A stretch of 64,000 bases of DNA from Labrenzia sp. THAF82 (lineage in GTDB: Bacteria; Pseudomonadota; Alphaproteobacteria; Rhizobiales; Stappiaceae): NCBI RefSeq assembly GCF_009363435.1, contig NZ_CP045354.1, forward strand, positions 4,492,501 to 4,556,500. Direction: 5' to 3'. Of the stretch, positions 25,240 through 33,589 are shown in pieces; positions within the stretch are counted from its first letter, which is position 1, and every line of letters begins with the position of its first letter. A program made the position numbers and the translations under genes. The notes beneath the pieces are model-generated. The model did not search any database, was not told where the DNA came from, and saw only the letters and a list, made by a program, of their open reading frames with translations.

Positions 25240-26226
25240 ATGCCCGATTTTCGGAAAACCCCGCATCAATTTCTGAGTGAGGTTCACACAGTCTCAGCTT
25301 CTCAGGCAAAAGACCTGTTTGACCGTCATCTGGCAGAGGATGTTGTCTTTGACGTCGCCTATCCGGTCAATCGCCTTCAAGGCCGCGATGCCGTTATCGC
25401 CGGTTTCTTCGATCCGCTGGCAAACGCACTGAAAGACGTTCGCCGCCGCGACGAAATCTTCATCGGAGGCCCGAACAGGCGTGCGCCCGGAGGGCACTGG
25501 CTGGCGAGCGTAGCCCACTATGTCGGAAATTTCGAAGAGCCGCTTTTCGGCGTCAAACCATCAGGCCATCTTGCTTTTCTGCGTGCAGGAGAGTTTTACC
25601 GCGTGGAACCCGACGGACGGATTTCGGAAGCCAAGATAATCATCGACCTCCTGGACCTGATGCGTCAATCGGGTGGCTTGCCTCTACCGAAAATGCTTGG
25701 CACGGAGATGCTGTTTCCCGGTCCGGCCACTCACGACGGTGTTTTGCCAACTGAACAGGCTGACGGGGAAAAGACACTTGATCTTTGCGAGGCAATGCTG
25801 GCTGATCTCAAGGCGTTCGACCCAAAAACCTTCACATCAAAGGGCCAGACCGGCGATGACGGTTACTGGCATGACGACATGCTCTGGTACGGGCCCGGCG
25901 GCATCGGTTCCAATTACCGTTGGAGCGGCTTCGAAAAAGACCATCGCGCGTCTTTCCTGACCGCTTTTCCAGACCGGGTGGGTGGCGATCACTATTGCCG
26001 GATCGGCAATGGCAACTATGCAGCAGTCAGCGGGTGGCCTTCCATGACGATGACGCATGCAGGCGATTATCTGGGGGAAGCGGCTTCCGGCAAGTCCCTC
26101 ACCCTTCGCGTCATGGATTTCTACCGCTGTGCCGATGGAAAGATCATGGAAAACTGGGTGTTGCTGGACTACCTGGATCTGTTTCAGCAAATGGGCCGGG
26201 ACTTGATCGCAGAACAGTCCGGCTGA
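25240..26226 (+). CDS. tandem SnoaL-like protein with WYGP/ENWV motifs, divergent gene
   Basis: 328-residue protein with two NTF2-like domains, transcribed away from the importer operon. Shared blocks are VAHYVGNFEEPLFGVKPSGH (near residue 90), PGPATHDG (near 165), MLWYGPGGIGS (near 215), NYAAVSGWPSM (near 262) and MENWVLLDYLDLFQQMG at the C-terminus. ATG 25240 has AAAGG 7 bases upstream; a TTG two codons earlier is less likely. It is a single gene or the start of a short unit, and operator-like site 3 lies directly upstream, so it belongs to the LacI regulon. The function is not known. Confidence 0.82.
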   Translation: MPDFRKTPHQFLSEVHTVSASQAKDLFDRHLAEDVVFDVAYPVNRLQGRDAVIAGFFDPLANALKDVRRRDEIFIGGPNRRAPGGHWLASVAHYVGNFEEPLFGVKPSGHLAFLRAGEFYRVEPDGRISEAKIIIDLLDLMRQSGGLPLPKMLGTEMLFPGPATHDGVLPTEQADGEKTLDLCEAMLADLKAFDPKTFTSKGQTGDDGYWHDDMLWYGPGGIGSNYRWSGFEKDHRASFLTAFPDRVGGDHYCRIGNGNYAAVSGWPSMTMTHAGDYLGEAASGKSLTLRVMDFYRCADGKIMENWVLLDYLDLFQQMGRDLIAEQSG

Positions 26227-26381
26227 AACACGCTTTCGACAAGCCGAAATGCGCGTAGGCGCTTAAGTGCCTCGCCGATGTAGACTGCAGCCGGGACATC
26301 AGCCTACGTTGCTATGGTTGCCCTTGGTCGGCAGGATCGGCGCAGACCACGCGGTTGCTAGCACTCGAGGGAGGGGCTTCG

Positions 26382-27344
26382 TTGGCAGAAAAAGTCGTCA
26401 TATCAGAGTTCATGCACGAGCCATCTCTTGAAGCATTCGGCCCGGAATTTGACGTTTGTTATGATCCGACATTGGTTGACGATACCGGACGCCTGCACAA
26501 GGAGCTTGCACAAGCAGATGCGTTGATTGTGCGAAATCGAACACAGGTTGATCTGGCTCTCCTGAGCGCTGCACCAGACCTTCGCGTCGTTGGCCGCCTG
26601 GGGGTCGGATTGGAGAATATCGACCTTGAAGCTTGCGCGGAGAAAGACGTCAGCGTCAAACCCGCGACAGGGGCCAACACACAGTCGGTCGTGGAGTATG
26701 TCATCGGAACTATGCTGGTTCTGAGGCGGGGTGTCTTTTCATCAAGCCCCGATATTCTGACCGGTGATTGGCCACGGAGCACACTTGGCACCGGCAGCGA
26801 AATTCACGGGCTCACCCTCGGCCTTCTGGGGTTTGGAGCGATTGCACAGGCGGTCTCGCAGGCCGCACGTGCGCTTGGCATGAAAATCGCCGCTTTCGAC
26901 CCTTTTCTGCCCGAAGCGGATCCGGCCCGGGCAAATGTGCACTCTTGCGATCTGGATGAACTTCTCGCAATTTCAGACATCCTTTCCCTGCATGTCCCGC
27001 TCACACAATCCACGGCGGGATTGCTCGGAGCAGACGCGCTCGCGAGGATGAAAACCGGTGCGCTTCTGATCAACACGGCACGGGGTGGAATCGTTGAAGA
27101 GCCTGCTCTCGCCTCTGCCTTGAAGCAAGGCCAACTGGCAGGTGCAGCCCTCGACGTTTTCTCAGATGAGCCACTCGACGCGAACGCGGCGGCCATCTTC
27201 AAAACATGCCCAAATCTCATTCTGACGCCGCATATCGCGGGCGTCACGCAACAGGCAAATATCCGAGTGAGCCAAGTGACCGTTGAAAATGTCCTTCAAG
27301 TTTTAACCGGGAGGAATTCTGAGGCTAGAAGATTTTCTAAGTAA
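26382..27344 (+). CDS. D-isomer-specific 2-hydroxyacid dehydrogenase
   Basis: 320-residue NAD(P)-dependent oxidoreductase that interconverts 2-hydroxy and 2-oxo acids. The Rossmann loop GLLGFGAIAQAV, the substrate Arg in NTARGGIVEE, the Glu in SDEPLD and the catalytic His in TPHIAG are all in place. The start is a TTG preceded by GAGGGAGGGG at 5 bases, giving MAEKVVISEF; a longer frame from an upstream TTG has no ribosome site. It is followed by tripartite tricarboxylate transporter genes, so it may act on the hydroxy-carboxylate that they import. Confidence 0.9.
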   Translation: MAEKVVISEFMHEPSLEAFGPEFDVCYDPTLVDDTGRLHKELAQADALIVRNRTQVDLALLSAAPDLRVVGRLGVGLENIDLEACAEKDVSVKPATGANTQSVVEYVIGTMLVLRRGVFSSSPDILTGDWPRSTLGTGSEIHGLTLGLLGFGAIAQAVSQAARALGMKIAAFDPFLPEADPARANVHSCDLDELLAISDILSLHVPLTQSTAGLLGADALARMKTGALLINTARGGIVEEPALASALKQGQLAGAALDVFSDEPLDANAAAIFKTCPNLILTPHIAGVTQQANIRVSQVTVENVLQVLTGRNSEARRFSK

Positions 27345-27426
27345 AAACACGTGACGAACCCTGCGGAAAATGCCTAAGATCAAAAAAACAATCAAGAATA
27401 AGCATTTCAAATGGGAGGAGATACAC

Positions 27427-28377
27427 ATGAAGTTGAAGTCGACCTTAATGGCGCTGACACTAACCGCATTCGCCAGCGTTGCGTCTGCTGAGGATTTTCC
27501 GAAGGGCAGCGTAGACTATATCATTCCATTCGGTCCGGGCGGTGAATCCGACATTACGGCACGTTTTCAGCAACCCTTTTTCGAGAAGCTCTTTGGCGAA
27601 CAGATGGTGGTAAACTATCAGCCGGGCGGTGGCGGTGCCGTGGGTTGGTCGCAGCTGAACAACATGGCGGGCGACGGTTCGGTCATCATGGGGATCAACC
27701 TTCCCCACATCATCATCAAGCCGGAACAAGGCGATGTCGGTTTCAAGACTGATGATCTGGCTGCGGTTTACATGTTTCACTACACGCCCGACGCCATCGT
27801 GGTAACGGCAGACAGTCCCTACAAGACGCTTCAAGATCTCATCGATGATGCCAAGGCCAATCCGAAGCAGGTCATTTTCTCCGGTTCAGGCAAAGGCACG
27901 GCAAATCACCTGGCACAAGTCCAGTTCGACGAAATGGCGGGCATCGAAAGCACTTATGTCTCGTTCAAGGGTACGGGCGCTTCTGTTACGGCTCTTTTGG
28001 GCAACCAGGTAAAAGCAGCCTGGGGCTATACGACTGTCGGCGCTGCACAAGGTGACAAAGTACGTGTGCTTGCGGTCGCCATGGAAGATCGCCATCCGGC
28101 GTTTCCTGACGTTCCCACCTTCCGTGAACTTGGTTTTGACATGGTGTCGGGTGCGTATCGCGGCATTGCGGTGCCTAACTCCGCATCGGAAGAGGTGCGG
28201 ACGCAAGTCTCTGACGCGATCAAGGCCATCAACGCCGATCCTGAATTCCAGAAGCAAATGCTCGATGGCGGCTTTGCGCTCGTGGACGTGGGCTATGGCG
28301 CCGATATGGACGCCTTTATTTCAGAAAAGGCCGATGGCTATCTGAATGCTGCGCGGTCAGCGGGTATCATCGAGTGA
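27427..28377 (+). CDS. tripartite tricarboxylate transporter substrate-binding protein (TctC/Bug family)
   Basis: Periplasmic solute receptor of 316 residues with signal peptide ending AFASVASA. The Bug/TctC core is clear: YIIPFGPGGESD at the N-terminus, NYQPGGGG-VGW (carboxylate-binding loop, near residue 65) and LLGNQVKAAWGY later. The chosen ATG has GGGAGGAG 6 bases upstream. Members bind citrate, other carboxylates or aromatic acids, so the precise ligand is unclear. It precedes the membrane component in one operon, with a stem-loop in between, and follows the hydroxyacid dehydrogenase by 82 bp. Confidence 0.92.
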   Translation: MKLKSTLMALTLTAFASVASAEDFPKGSVDYIIPFGPGGESDITARFQQPFFEKLFGEQMVVNYQPGGGGAVGWSQLNNMAGDGSVIMGINLPHIIIKPEQGDVGFKTDDLAAVYMFHYTPDAIVVTADSPYKTLQDLIDDAKANPKQVIFSGSGKGTANHLAQVQFDEMAGIESTYVSFKGTGASVTALLGNQVKAAWGYTTVGAAQGDKVRVLAVAMEDRHPAFPDVPTFRELGFDMVSGAYRGIAVPNSASEEVRTQVSDAIKAINADPEFQKQMLDGGFALVDVGYGADMDAFISEKADGYLNAARSAGIIE

Positions 28378-28384
28378 CACTGCT

Positions 28385-28411
28385 GAAGGAGGCGCACCTC
28401 GCGCCTCCTTC
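28385..28411 (+). terminator. intercistronic stem-loop after binding-protein gene
   Basis: GAAGGAGGCGC pairs perfectly with GCGCCTCCTTC (11 bp, 5-base loop), 7 bp past the TctC stop and followed by TTCTTC. It is 40 bp before the TctA gene. Probable partial terminator that keeps receptor expression above permease expression. Confidence 0.6.
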
Positions 28412-28451
28412 TTCACGTCCCTGACGCGCCCGTCTCTCCCAGGAGGAATCG

Positions 28452-30407
28452 ATGCTCGAGTTTGTTGTCGGTGCGCTGTCACCGCTAAATCTGCTGCTCG
28501 CCCTGTTGGGTGTGGCAGCAGGTACAATCATCGGCTCCATTCCCGGTTTAACAGCGACAATGGCCGTTGCGGTTCTGGTTCCGCTAACATTTACAATGTC
28601 GCCGGACAGCGCGCTTATTCTCATGGGGGCGATTTACACCGGAGCAATTTATGGCGGCGCATATGCCGCCATTTTGCTGAATACACCCGGCACACCATCG
28701 GCAATCGCGACAACCTTCGACGGCTATCCGATGGCCAAACGCGGTGATGGAGACCTGGCGGTGTCGGTCGCCTGTATCTCGTCGGTCATCGGAGGGCTTG
28801 TCGGCGCCCTAGCGCTCTTGTTGCTTGCGCCACCGCTTGCCGAGGCAGCCCTGGCTTTTGGCCCGGTGGAATACTTCTGGCTTGCCATCTTCGGACTTTC
28901 GCTCATTGCTGCGCTGTCTACAGGCGATTTTCTGAAAGGCGTGATCGGCGCATGCTTCGGGCTGCTTCTTGCAATGATTGGAATTTCCGAGACAAGCGCG
29001 GAGGTCCGCTTCACCTTCGGGTCAAATGTGCTTTTAGGTGGTGTCGAGACTGTTTCCGCCCTGATCGGCCTTTATTGTATCCCCGTTCTGATTGATCTCG
29101 TCGCCACCCCGGACCGGCATCTGAAGGCACCGGAGCAGACCCGCGGCTTTCGGCTTCCGGAAGCATTTCGGCTTCTGATCAAGAACAAGGTCAACGTCAT
29201 TCGCAGTTCCGTGGTCGGCACCATGGTAGGCGCGCTGCCAGGCGCTGGTGGATCGATTGCAGGTCTGGTTGCCTACTCCGAAGCAAGGCGCACGAACAAA
29301 GGCAAACCACCTTATGGCGAGGGCAACCCTGGCGGGATTGTCGCAACAGAATCTGCAAACAACGCCACAGTCGGAGGCGGCTTCATTCCAACCCTGGTGC
29401 TCGGCATTCCAGGTACACCACCCGACGCGGTTATCCTCGGTGCATTGCTGGTTCAGGGAGTGCGCACAGGCCCCAGCCTTTTCGCTGACGGTGCCAGCAT
29501 CGTTTACACCTTTATCTTTGGCCTCTTGCTGGCGACGGTTCTGATGCTGCCTGTCGGATTGATGATCGGCCGCTTTGCCTATGGCGCTATTGTGCGGGCA
29601 CCGAAAGCTGCCCTCGTTCCGGTGGTTGCCTTCATGACAGTGATTGGCACATTCGCAATCCGCAACAGCCTGTCGGACATTGCGATCATGATCGTGCTTG
29701 GCGTGGTCGGCTGGGTTGCAGGCAAGCGCGGGTTTTCCGTTTCACCCATCGTACTTGGCCTGATCCTCGGCCGCATCGCGGAACAGGGGTTCGTTCAAAG
29801 CTGGACGATTGGCGACGCAATCGGCAATCTCTGGGGGCAGTTCTTTGGGCGTCCCTTGTCCATGGCGATCATTGCGCTGACATTGCTTACGTTTTTCTAC
29901 CCGTTCCTGCCGCGCCTGAAGCAAATCGTCTCTCGACGCGAGGAGACACCTGGACATGATCGCGAGCGCGCAGCAAGACCCGCGATCATGCGCGACCTGA
30001 TTGCTCTTCTGATCGCTGGCGGGATCGCGCTGCTGGCTCTTCAGCAGTCGGCGCATCTCAATCCTGAAGCTGCTGTGTTCCCTCGCACGATCGCAATGGC
30101 AATGACAGCGTTTGTTTGTCTTGCTCTTCTTCGGCTTGCGCTAACAAGGCACGTGACCGAGTTCGCTGTGGAAGGTTCGTGGATCCGAATTTGGGCGTTG
30201 CCCATCGCCATGCTCGGCGCAGTGTTTCTCTTTCCCATCCTCGGGTTTGGAATTGCGGCAGCGCTCCTTGGCCTGGTTCTGACAGTCATTGCACAGCATG
30301 ACAAATACTCGGCGAAGAGTTGGACGATCCTGATCCTGAGTGTCACGGGAGTAATCGCCGCATGCACCCTGCTCTTCAGCGAAGTCTTGTCAGTGCCTTT
30401 GCCGTAA
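28452..30407 (+). CDS. tripartite tricarboxylate transporter membrane protein, TctA-TctB fusion
   Basis: 651-residue inner-membrane protein. Residues 1 to about 500 are TctA, with the motifs PGLTATMAVAVLVPL, NTPGTPSAIATTFDGYPMA (near residue 80), GALPGAGGSIAGLVAYSEA (near 260) and VLGIPGTPPDAVILG (near 320). After a charged linker (QIVSRREETPGHDRE), residues about 515-651 form a four-helix TctB-like domain (DLIALLIAGGIALLAL, LLGLVLTVIAQ). TctA and TctB are usually separate chains of about 500 and 150 residues, so this gene is a natural fusion. It works with the TctC gene upstream in a proton- or sodium-driven uptake system. Confidence 0.9.
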   Translation: MLEFVVGALSPLNLLLALLGVAAGTIIGSIPGLTATMAVAVLVPLTFTMSPDSALILMGAIYTGAIYGGAYAAILLNTPGTPSAIATTFDGYPMAKRGDGDLAVSVACISSVIGGLVGALALLLLAPPLAEAALAFGPVEYFWLAIFGLSLIAALSTGDFLKGVIGACFGLLLAMIGISETSAEVRFTFGSNVLLGGVETVSALIGLYCIPVLIDLVATPDRHLKAPEQTRGFRLPEAFRLLIKNKVNVIRSSVVGTMVGALPGAGGSIAGLVAYSEARRTNKGKPPYGEGNPGGIVATESANNATVGGGFIPTLVLGIPGTPPDAVILGALLVQGVRTGPSLFADGASIVYTFIFGLLLATVLMLPVGLMIGRFAYGAIVRAPKAALVPVVAFMTVIGTFAIRNSLSDIAIMIVLGVVGWVAGKRGFSVSPIVLGLILGRIAEQGFVQSWTIGDAIGNLWGQFFGRPLSMAIIALTLLTFFYPFLPRLKQIVSRREETPGHDRERAARPAIMRDLIALLIAGGIALLALQQSAHLNPEAAVFPRTIAMAMTAFVCLALLRLALTRHVTEFAVEGSWIRIWALPIAMLGAVFLFPILGFGIAAALLGLVLTVIAQHDKYSAKSWTILILSVTGVIAACTLLFSEVLSVPLP

Positions 30408-30558
30408 TTTGCCTCTTCTTGTGAGACCAAGAAGGCTTATTTGACCATTGTCTCAACTGTTAGAATAGACTGTGTTCAAACAGCGCCATGTCGCAGCCGG
30501 GACAACCTGCACGCCGGAACGTGGTCTCGTTCCCTCACAATACTTTTGCGCTCTACAC

Positions 30559-30586
30559 GTGCCTTCGCGCTGATACGCGAAGGCAC
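30559..30586 (-). terminator. stem-loop at the end of the TRAP operon
   Basis: GTGCCTTCGCG pairs with CGCGAAGGCAC (11 bp, 6-base loop). It begins in the last base of the DctM stop codon on the minus strand and lies between the convergent TctA and DctM genes. No T run follows, so efficiency is uncertain. Confidence 0.6.
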
Positions 30587-31866
30587 TATTGCCGGTAAAG
30601 AACCTCCGGCAAATAGAGTGTCAGCGAGGGCACGAAGGTCAGGAGGAGCAAGACGCCTACCAATGGCACCAGGAACGGCACCGTTGCTTTGACGCATCTT
30701 TCAAATGGCACGTTCGAAACCTTCGAGAGGACAAAAAGCACCATACCGACGGGCGGCGTCAAAAGTCCGATCATCAGGTTCAAAATGACGATGATGCCCA
30801 GGTGTACAGGATCGACGCCAATTTGCTGTGTCACGGGCAACAGAACCGGAACCAGAATGGAAATCGCCGCAATCGTTTCCATGAACAGGCCCACAACCAG
30901 GACCACCAGAGTGATCAACAGCAGGATCAGATATTTGTTTTCGGTCAGCGACAACAGCCCTTTTGCGAAGAGGGCCGCGGCCTGATTGGAGGTCAGGATC
31001 CAGGCGAACACGCTTGCCGCGCCGACAATGAGGAGGATGGACGCCGTCATTTCGATCGTTTCCATCGCAGCCGTGGCCAGACGCTTGGCATTAAGTGTCC
31101 CGTACACGAACAGCCCGAGGCACATGGCATAGGCAGCCGCGCAAACCGCAGCTTCCGTTGGTGTGAAGGCTCCAGAAACGATGCCGCCGACGATAATGAC
31201 CGGTGTCATTAAGGGCAAAAAGGCGCGTTTGAAGGTGTTCCAGACATTCCCCATGCGAAATTCGGTGTCCCTCGGGTAGTTGCGCCGACGCGAATAGAAC
31301 CAGACCATGACCATCAGCGACAACGCCATCAACAGCCCGGGTACGATGCCTGCAACAAACAATTCGCCGATTGAGACGGACGCCATTACGCCAAAGATCA
31401 CAAGCGGAAGCGACGGAGGAATAATCGGGCCTATTGTCGACGAAGCTGCCGTAACACCAACGGAAAAGTCGTCATCGTAACCGGAGTCCCGCATCGCCCG
31501 TATTTCGATTGCACCAAGCCCGCCGGCATCTGCGACGGCGGCGCCAGACATACCGGCAAAAATGATACTCGCGCCAATGTTCACATGACCAAGGCCGCCA
31601 TGCATCCATCCGACAATGGAACGCGCGAAATCGAATATGCGTGAGGTGATACCGGCCGAGTTCATCAAAGCGCCGGCGAGAATGAAAAATGGAACAGCCA
31701 GAAGCGGGAAACTGTCCATACCCCCAATCATGTTGTGCGGCAGGACAACAGCAGGCAGCCCCTCAATCAGAATGTAGCCCAGCGAAGACAGTCCGAGAGC
31801 GACGGCTATCGGTACGCGCAACAGCATCAGCGCAAAGAGGCTTGCAAACAAAAGGAAGATTGTCAT
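30586..31866 (-). CDS. TRAP transporter large permease (DctM type)
   Basis: 426-residue multi-pass inner-membrane protein, the transport channel of a TRAP system for carboxylates or sugar acids driven by a sodium gradient. The family blocks are seen: PFFILAGALMNSAGIT, GHVNIGASIIFAGMSGAAVADAGGLG (quoted in part), PPSLPLVIFG and NLMIGLLTPPVGM near the end. About 12 hydrophobic segments fit the known fold. It overlaps the small permease gene by ATGA, and a strong stem-loop follows its stop. Confidence 0.93.
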   Translation of the reverse strand: MTIFLLFASLFALMLLRVPIAVALGLSSLGYILIEGLPAVVLPHNMIGGMDSFPLLAVPFFILAGALMNSAGITSRIFDFARSIVGWMHGGLGHVNIGASIIFAGMSGAAVADAGGLGAIEIRAMRDSGYDDDFSVGVTAASSTIGPIIPPSLPLVIFGVMASVSIGELFVAGIVPGLLMALSLMVMVWFYSRRRNYPRDTEFRMGNVWNTFKRAFLPLMTPVIIVGGIVSGAFTPTEAAVCAAAYAMCLGLFVYGTLNAKRLATAAMETIEMTASILLIVGAASVFAWILTSNQAAALFAKGLLSLTENKYLILLLITLVVLVVGLFMETIAAISILVPVLLPVTQQIGVDPVHLGIIVILNLMIGLLTPPVGMVLFVLSKVSNVPFERCVKATVPFLVPLVGVLLLLTFVPSLTLYLPEVLYRQ

Positions 31867-32387
31867 TTGAGGAGTGTCCGAAAAGCCTTCGTCAACTGCA
31901 CCAGCTGGAGGCAGACGACGGCGACGATTGCCGCCAAGAGCACGTAATAGAGGTAGTATTTGGGGAACGGGAGCGACACCATGTGCTGAAAACTCGTTTT
32001 CTCGATCAGTTCCAGCAAGGAATAGCCGCAGAATGCAAAGAACACCGTCGTGGCAATCAATGCAAAGAACTTAAGATACTTTGCTTGTCTGGGCAGCCAG
32101 TGGTCTACAAATTCCAGCCTGATGTGAAGATCGAGCTGTTGGCACTTAAAGGCTCCCGCAAATCCGAGGATGATGAGCAGATAACGTGCAGCCTCCTCGG
32201 TCCAAGCGATGGAGTCGTTGAGAACATAGCGGGTGAAAAACTGCAGGAATACGACGACGAAAAGCGTCAGGAAAATCGCCAGAAGCACATAGTCGGTTAT
32301 GGACAGCCGGTTTCCTTCGGTCGCTTTTGCCTGTTCCACTTCCTGTTCTTTTAGCAGCTTTTCAATGCTTGCCGGGTCCACAGCCAT
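31863..32387 (-). CDS. TRAP transporter small permease (DctQ type)
   Basis: 174-residue inner-membrane protein with four hydrophobic helices (YVLLAIFLTLFVVVFLQFF first) and the family motif FTRYVLNDSIAWTEEAARYL. It partners with the large permease, whose start overlaps its stop by 4 bp. A 30-residue soluble N-terminus (EKLLKEQEVEQAKATEG) is present. A perfect 12-bp stem-loop separates it from the binding-protein gene upstream. Confidence 0.9.
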   Translation of the reverse strand: MAVDPASIEKLLKEQEVEQAKATEGNRLSITDYVLLAIFLTLFVVVFLQFFTRYVLNDSIAWTEEAARYLLIILGFAGAFKCQQLDLHIRLEFVDHWLPRQAKYLKFFALIATTVFFAFCGYSLLELIEKTSFQHMVSLPFPKYYLYYVLLAAIVAVVCLQLVQLTKAFRTLLK

Positions 32388-32405
32388 GTACCGTCCTTTC
32401 GCCAG

Positions 32406-32433
32406 TTGGTTTGCCCCGGTTGGGGCAAACCAA
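32406..32433 (-). terminator. intercistronic stem-loop after binding-protein gene
   Basis: TTGGTTTGCCCC and GGGGCAAACCAA form a perfect 12-bp stem with a 4-base loop, 27 bp past the DctP-type stop and 19 bp before the small permease ATG. It would also occlude little of the ribosome site. Likely attenuator or 3' stabiliser for the receptor message. Confidence 0.6.
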
Positions 32434-32459
32434 TAAACGTTTCAAACAATCCGGGTGGG

Positions 32460-33443
32460 TTATTTGATCGCCTGAAGCTTGTCGTAAAGCTCCGCCGAGA
32501 ACGGTGTTTCGTCGCCTTTCAGATGCGGCGCCACGGCAGCGATAAACGGTGCCCGGTCGACTTCATTGACCGTTACGCCCTGTTCGCGAAACCAACCAGC
32601 GAGATTGTTTTCGGATTCAACAATTTTTCCCGAAGCCCAATCAGAGGATTCACCCAGGATCTTTTGAAGAACCGCGTAGTCATCGCCCAGCTTCTGAGCC
32701 GTAATCGGCGACACCAGCACCGCCAGCGAGTTGGTGATGTGACCGGTCAGGTTGATGTTCGACTGAACCTCGTAGAACTTCTTGAACTGGATCGTCGGAA
32801 GCGGGTTTTCCTGAGCGTCGACAACGCCTTGCTGAAGCGCAAGATAGACTTCAGAAAATGCCATCGGTGTCGGGTTCGCACCGGTTGCCTTCGGGAACAA
32901 CTGGTAGGCGGGTGCATTTGGCGTGCGGATCTTAAGACCAGCCATGTCCTCCGGCTTCAGGATAGGCTTGTTCGACGTTACGTGACGGGCTCCGTAATAC
33001 GTCATCGACGCAACCAGATTGCCCGTTACTTTCGTATATTCGCCAGCAAGCTCACGGAACAGATCCGATGTGGCATAGGCCTTCCAATGGTCATACCCAC
33101 GCAGTGTGAAGGGATAGTCTGAAATGGAGATTGGCGGGTAGCTTTGACCCATGAACCCCATGCCGGTGTAGATTATGTCGACAGTGCCGAGAGACAATCC
33201 TTCGTTCAACGCGACTTCCTTGCCGAGCTGAGACGCAGGAAACACTTCAATTTTGAATCTGCCGTCAGTTGCCTTTTCAAATTCAGCCGCGGTCCGGAGC
33301 GCTGCCTCATGGTAAGGGGTGGCCGCCTCGTAAACATGTCCGAACTTCAAAACGTCTTGAGCCTGAACAGCACTTGCTCCCAAAACAGCAGTTGCGCTGA
33401 CTATGGACGTGGCCAACAGGCGATTCATAGATTTCTTGAACAT
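32460..33443 (-). CDS. TRAP transporter substrate-binding protein (DctP type)
   Basis: Periplasmic receptor of 327 residues. Signal peptide is cut after SAVQAQ, and the mature protein starts DVLKFGHVYEAATPYHEAA, typical of DctP. The conserved carboxylate-binding Arg is in GLKIRTPNAPAYQ and the following ATPMAFSEVYLALQQGVVDAQENP block (quoted in part) is the family signature. The ATG with AAGGAG 5 bases upstream was chosen over an extended frame. First gene of the three-gene TRAP operon; a GntR regulator is divergent and probably controls it. The ligand is likely an organic acid or sugar acid. Confidence 0.92.
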   Translation of the reverse strand: MFKKSMNRLLATSIVSATAVLGASAVQAQDVLKFGHVYEAATPYHEAALRTAAEFEKATDGRFKIEVFPASQLGKEVALNEGLSLGTVDIIYTGMGFMGQSYPPISISDYPFTLRGYDHWKAYATSDLFRELAGEYTKVTGNLVASMTYYGARHVTSNKPILKPEDMAGLKIRTPNAPAYQLFPKATGANPTPMAFSEVYLALQQGVVDAQENPLPTIQFKKFYEVQSNINLTGHITNSLAVLVSPITAQKLGDDYAVLQKILGESSDWASGKIVESENNLAGWFREQGVTVNEVDRAPFIAAVAPHLKGDETPFSAELYDKLQAIK

Positions 33444-33589
33444 TGTGTCTCCTTCCTCGACCAGACCTCCATCCAGCCGCACACTTCTATGTTCAAAATT
33501 TATAAAAGACACGCATGCCTTGAGAAGATGTTTTTAAAAATATAAAACAGATATTAAGAACACTCAGAATTCCAGCAGCGGAGCTTGAA

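Noticed and set aside
26257..26272. Near-palindrome AGGCGCTTAAGTGCCT before the hydroxyacid dehydrogenase
   Set aside because: It matches its reverse complement at only 14 of 16 positions and sits more than 100 bp from the start; too weak to list as a site.
33500..33580. AT-rich repeats (TATAAAA) between the TRAP and GntR genes as operator
   Set aside because: The repeats are imperfect and do not match known GntR sites; only a divergent promoter can be claimed.
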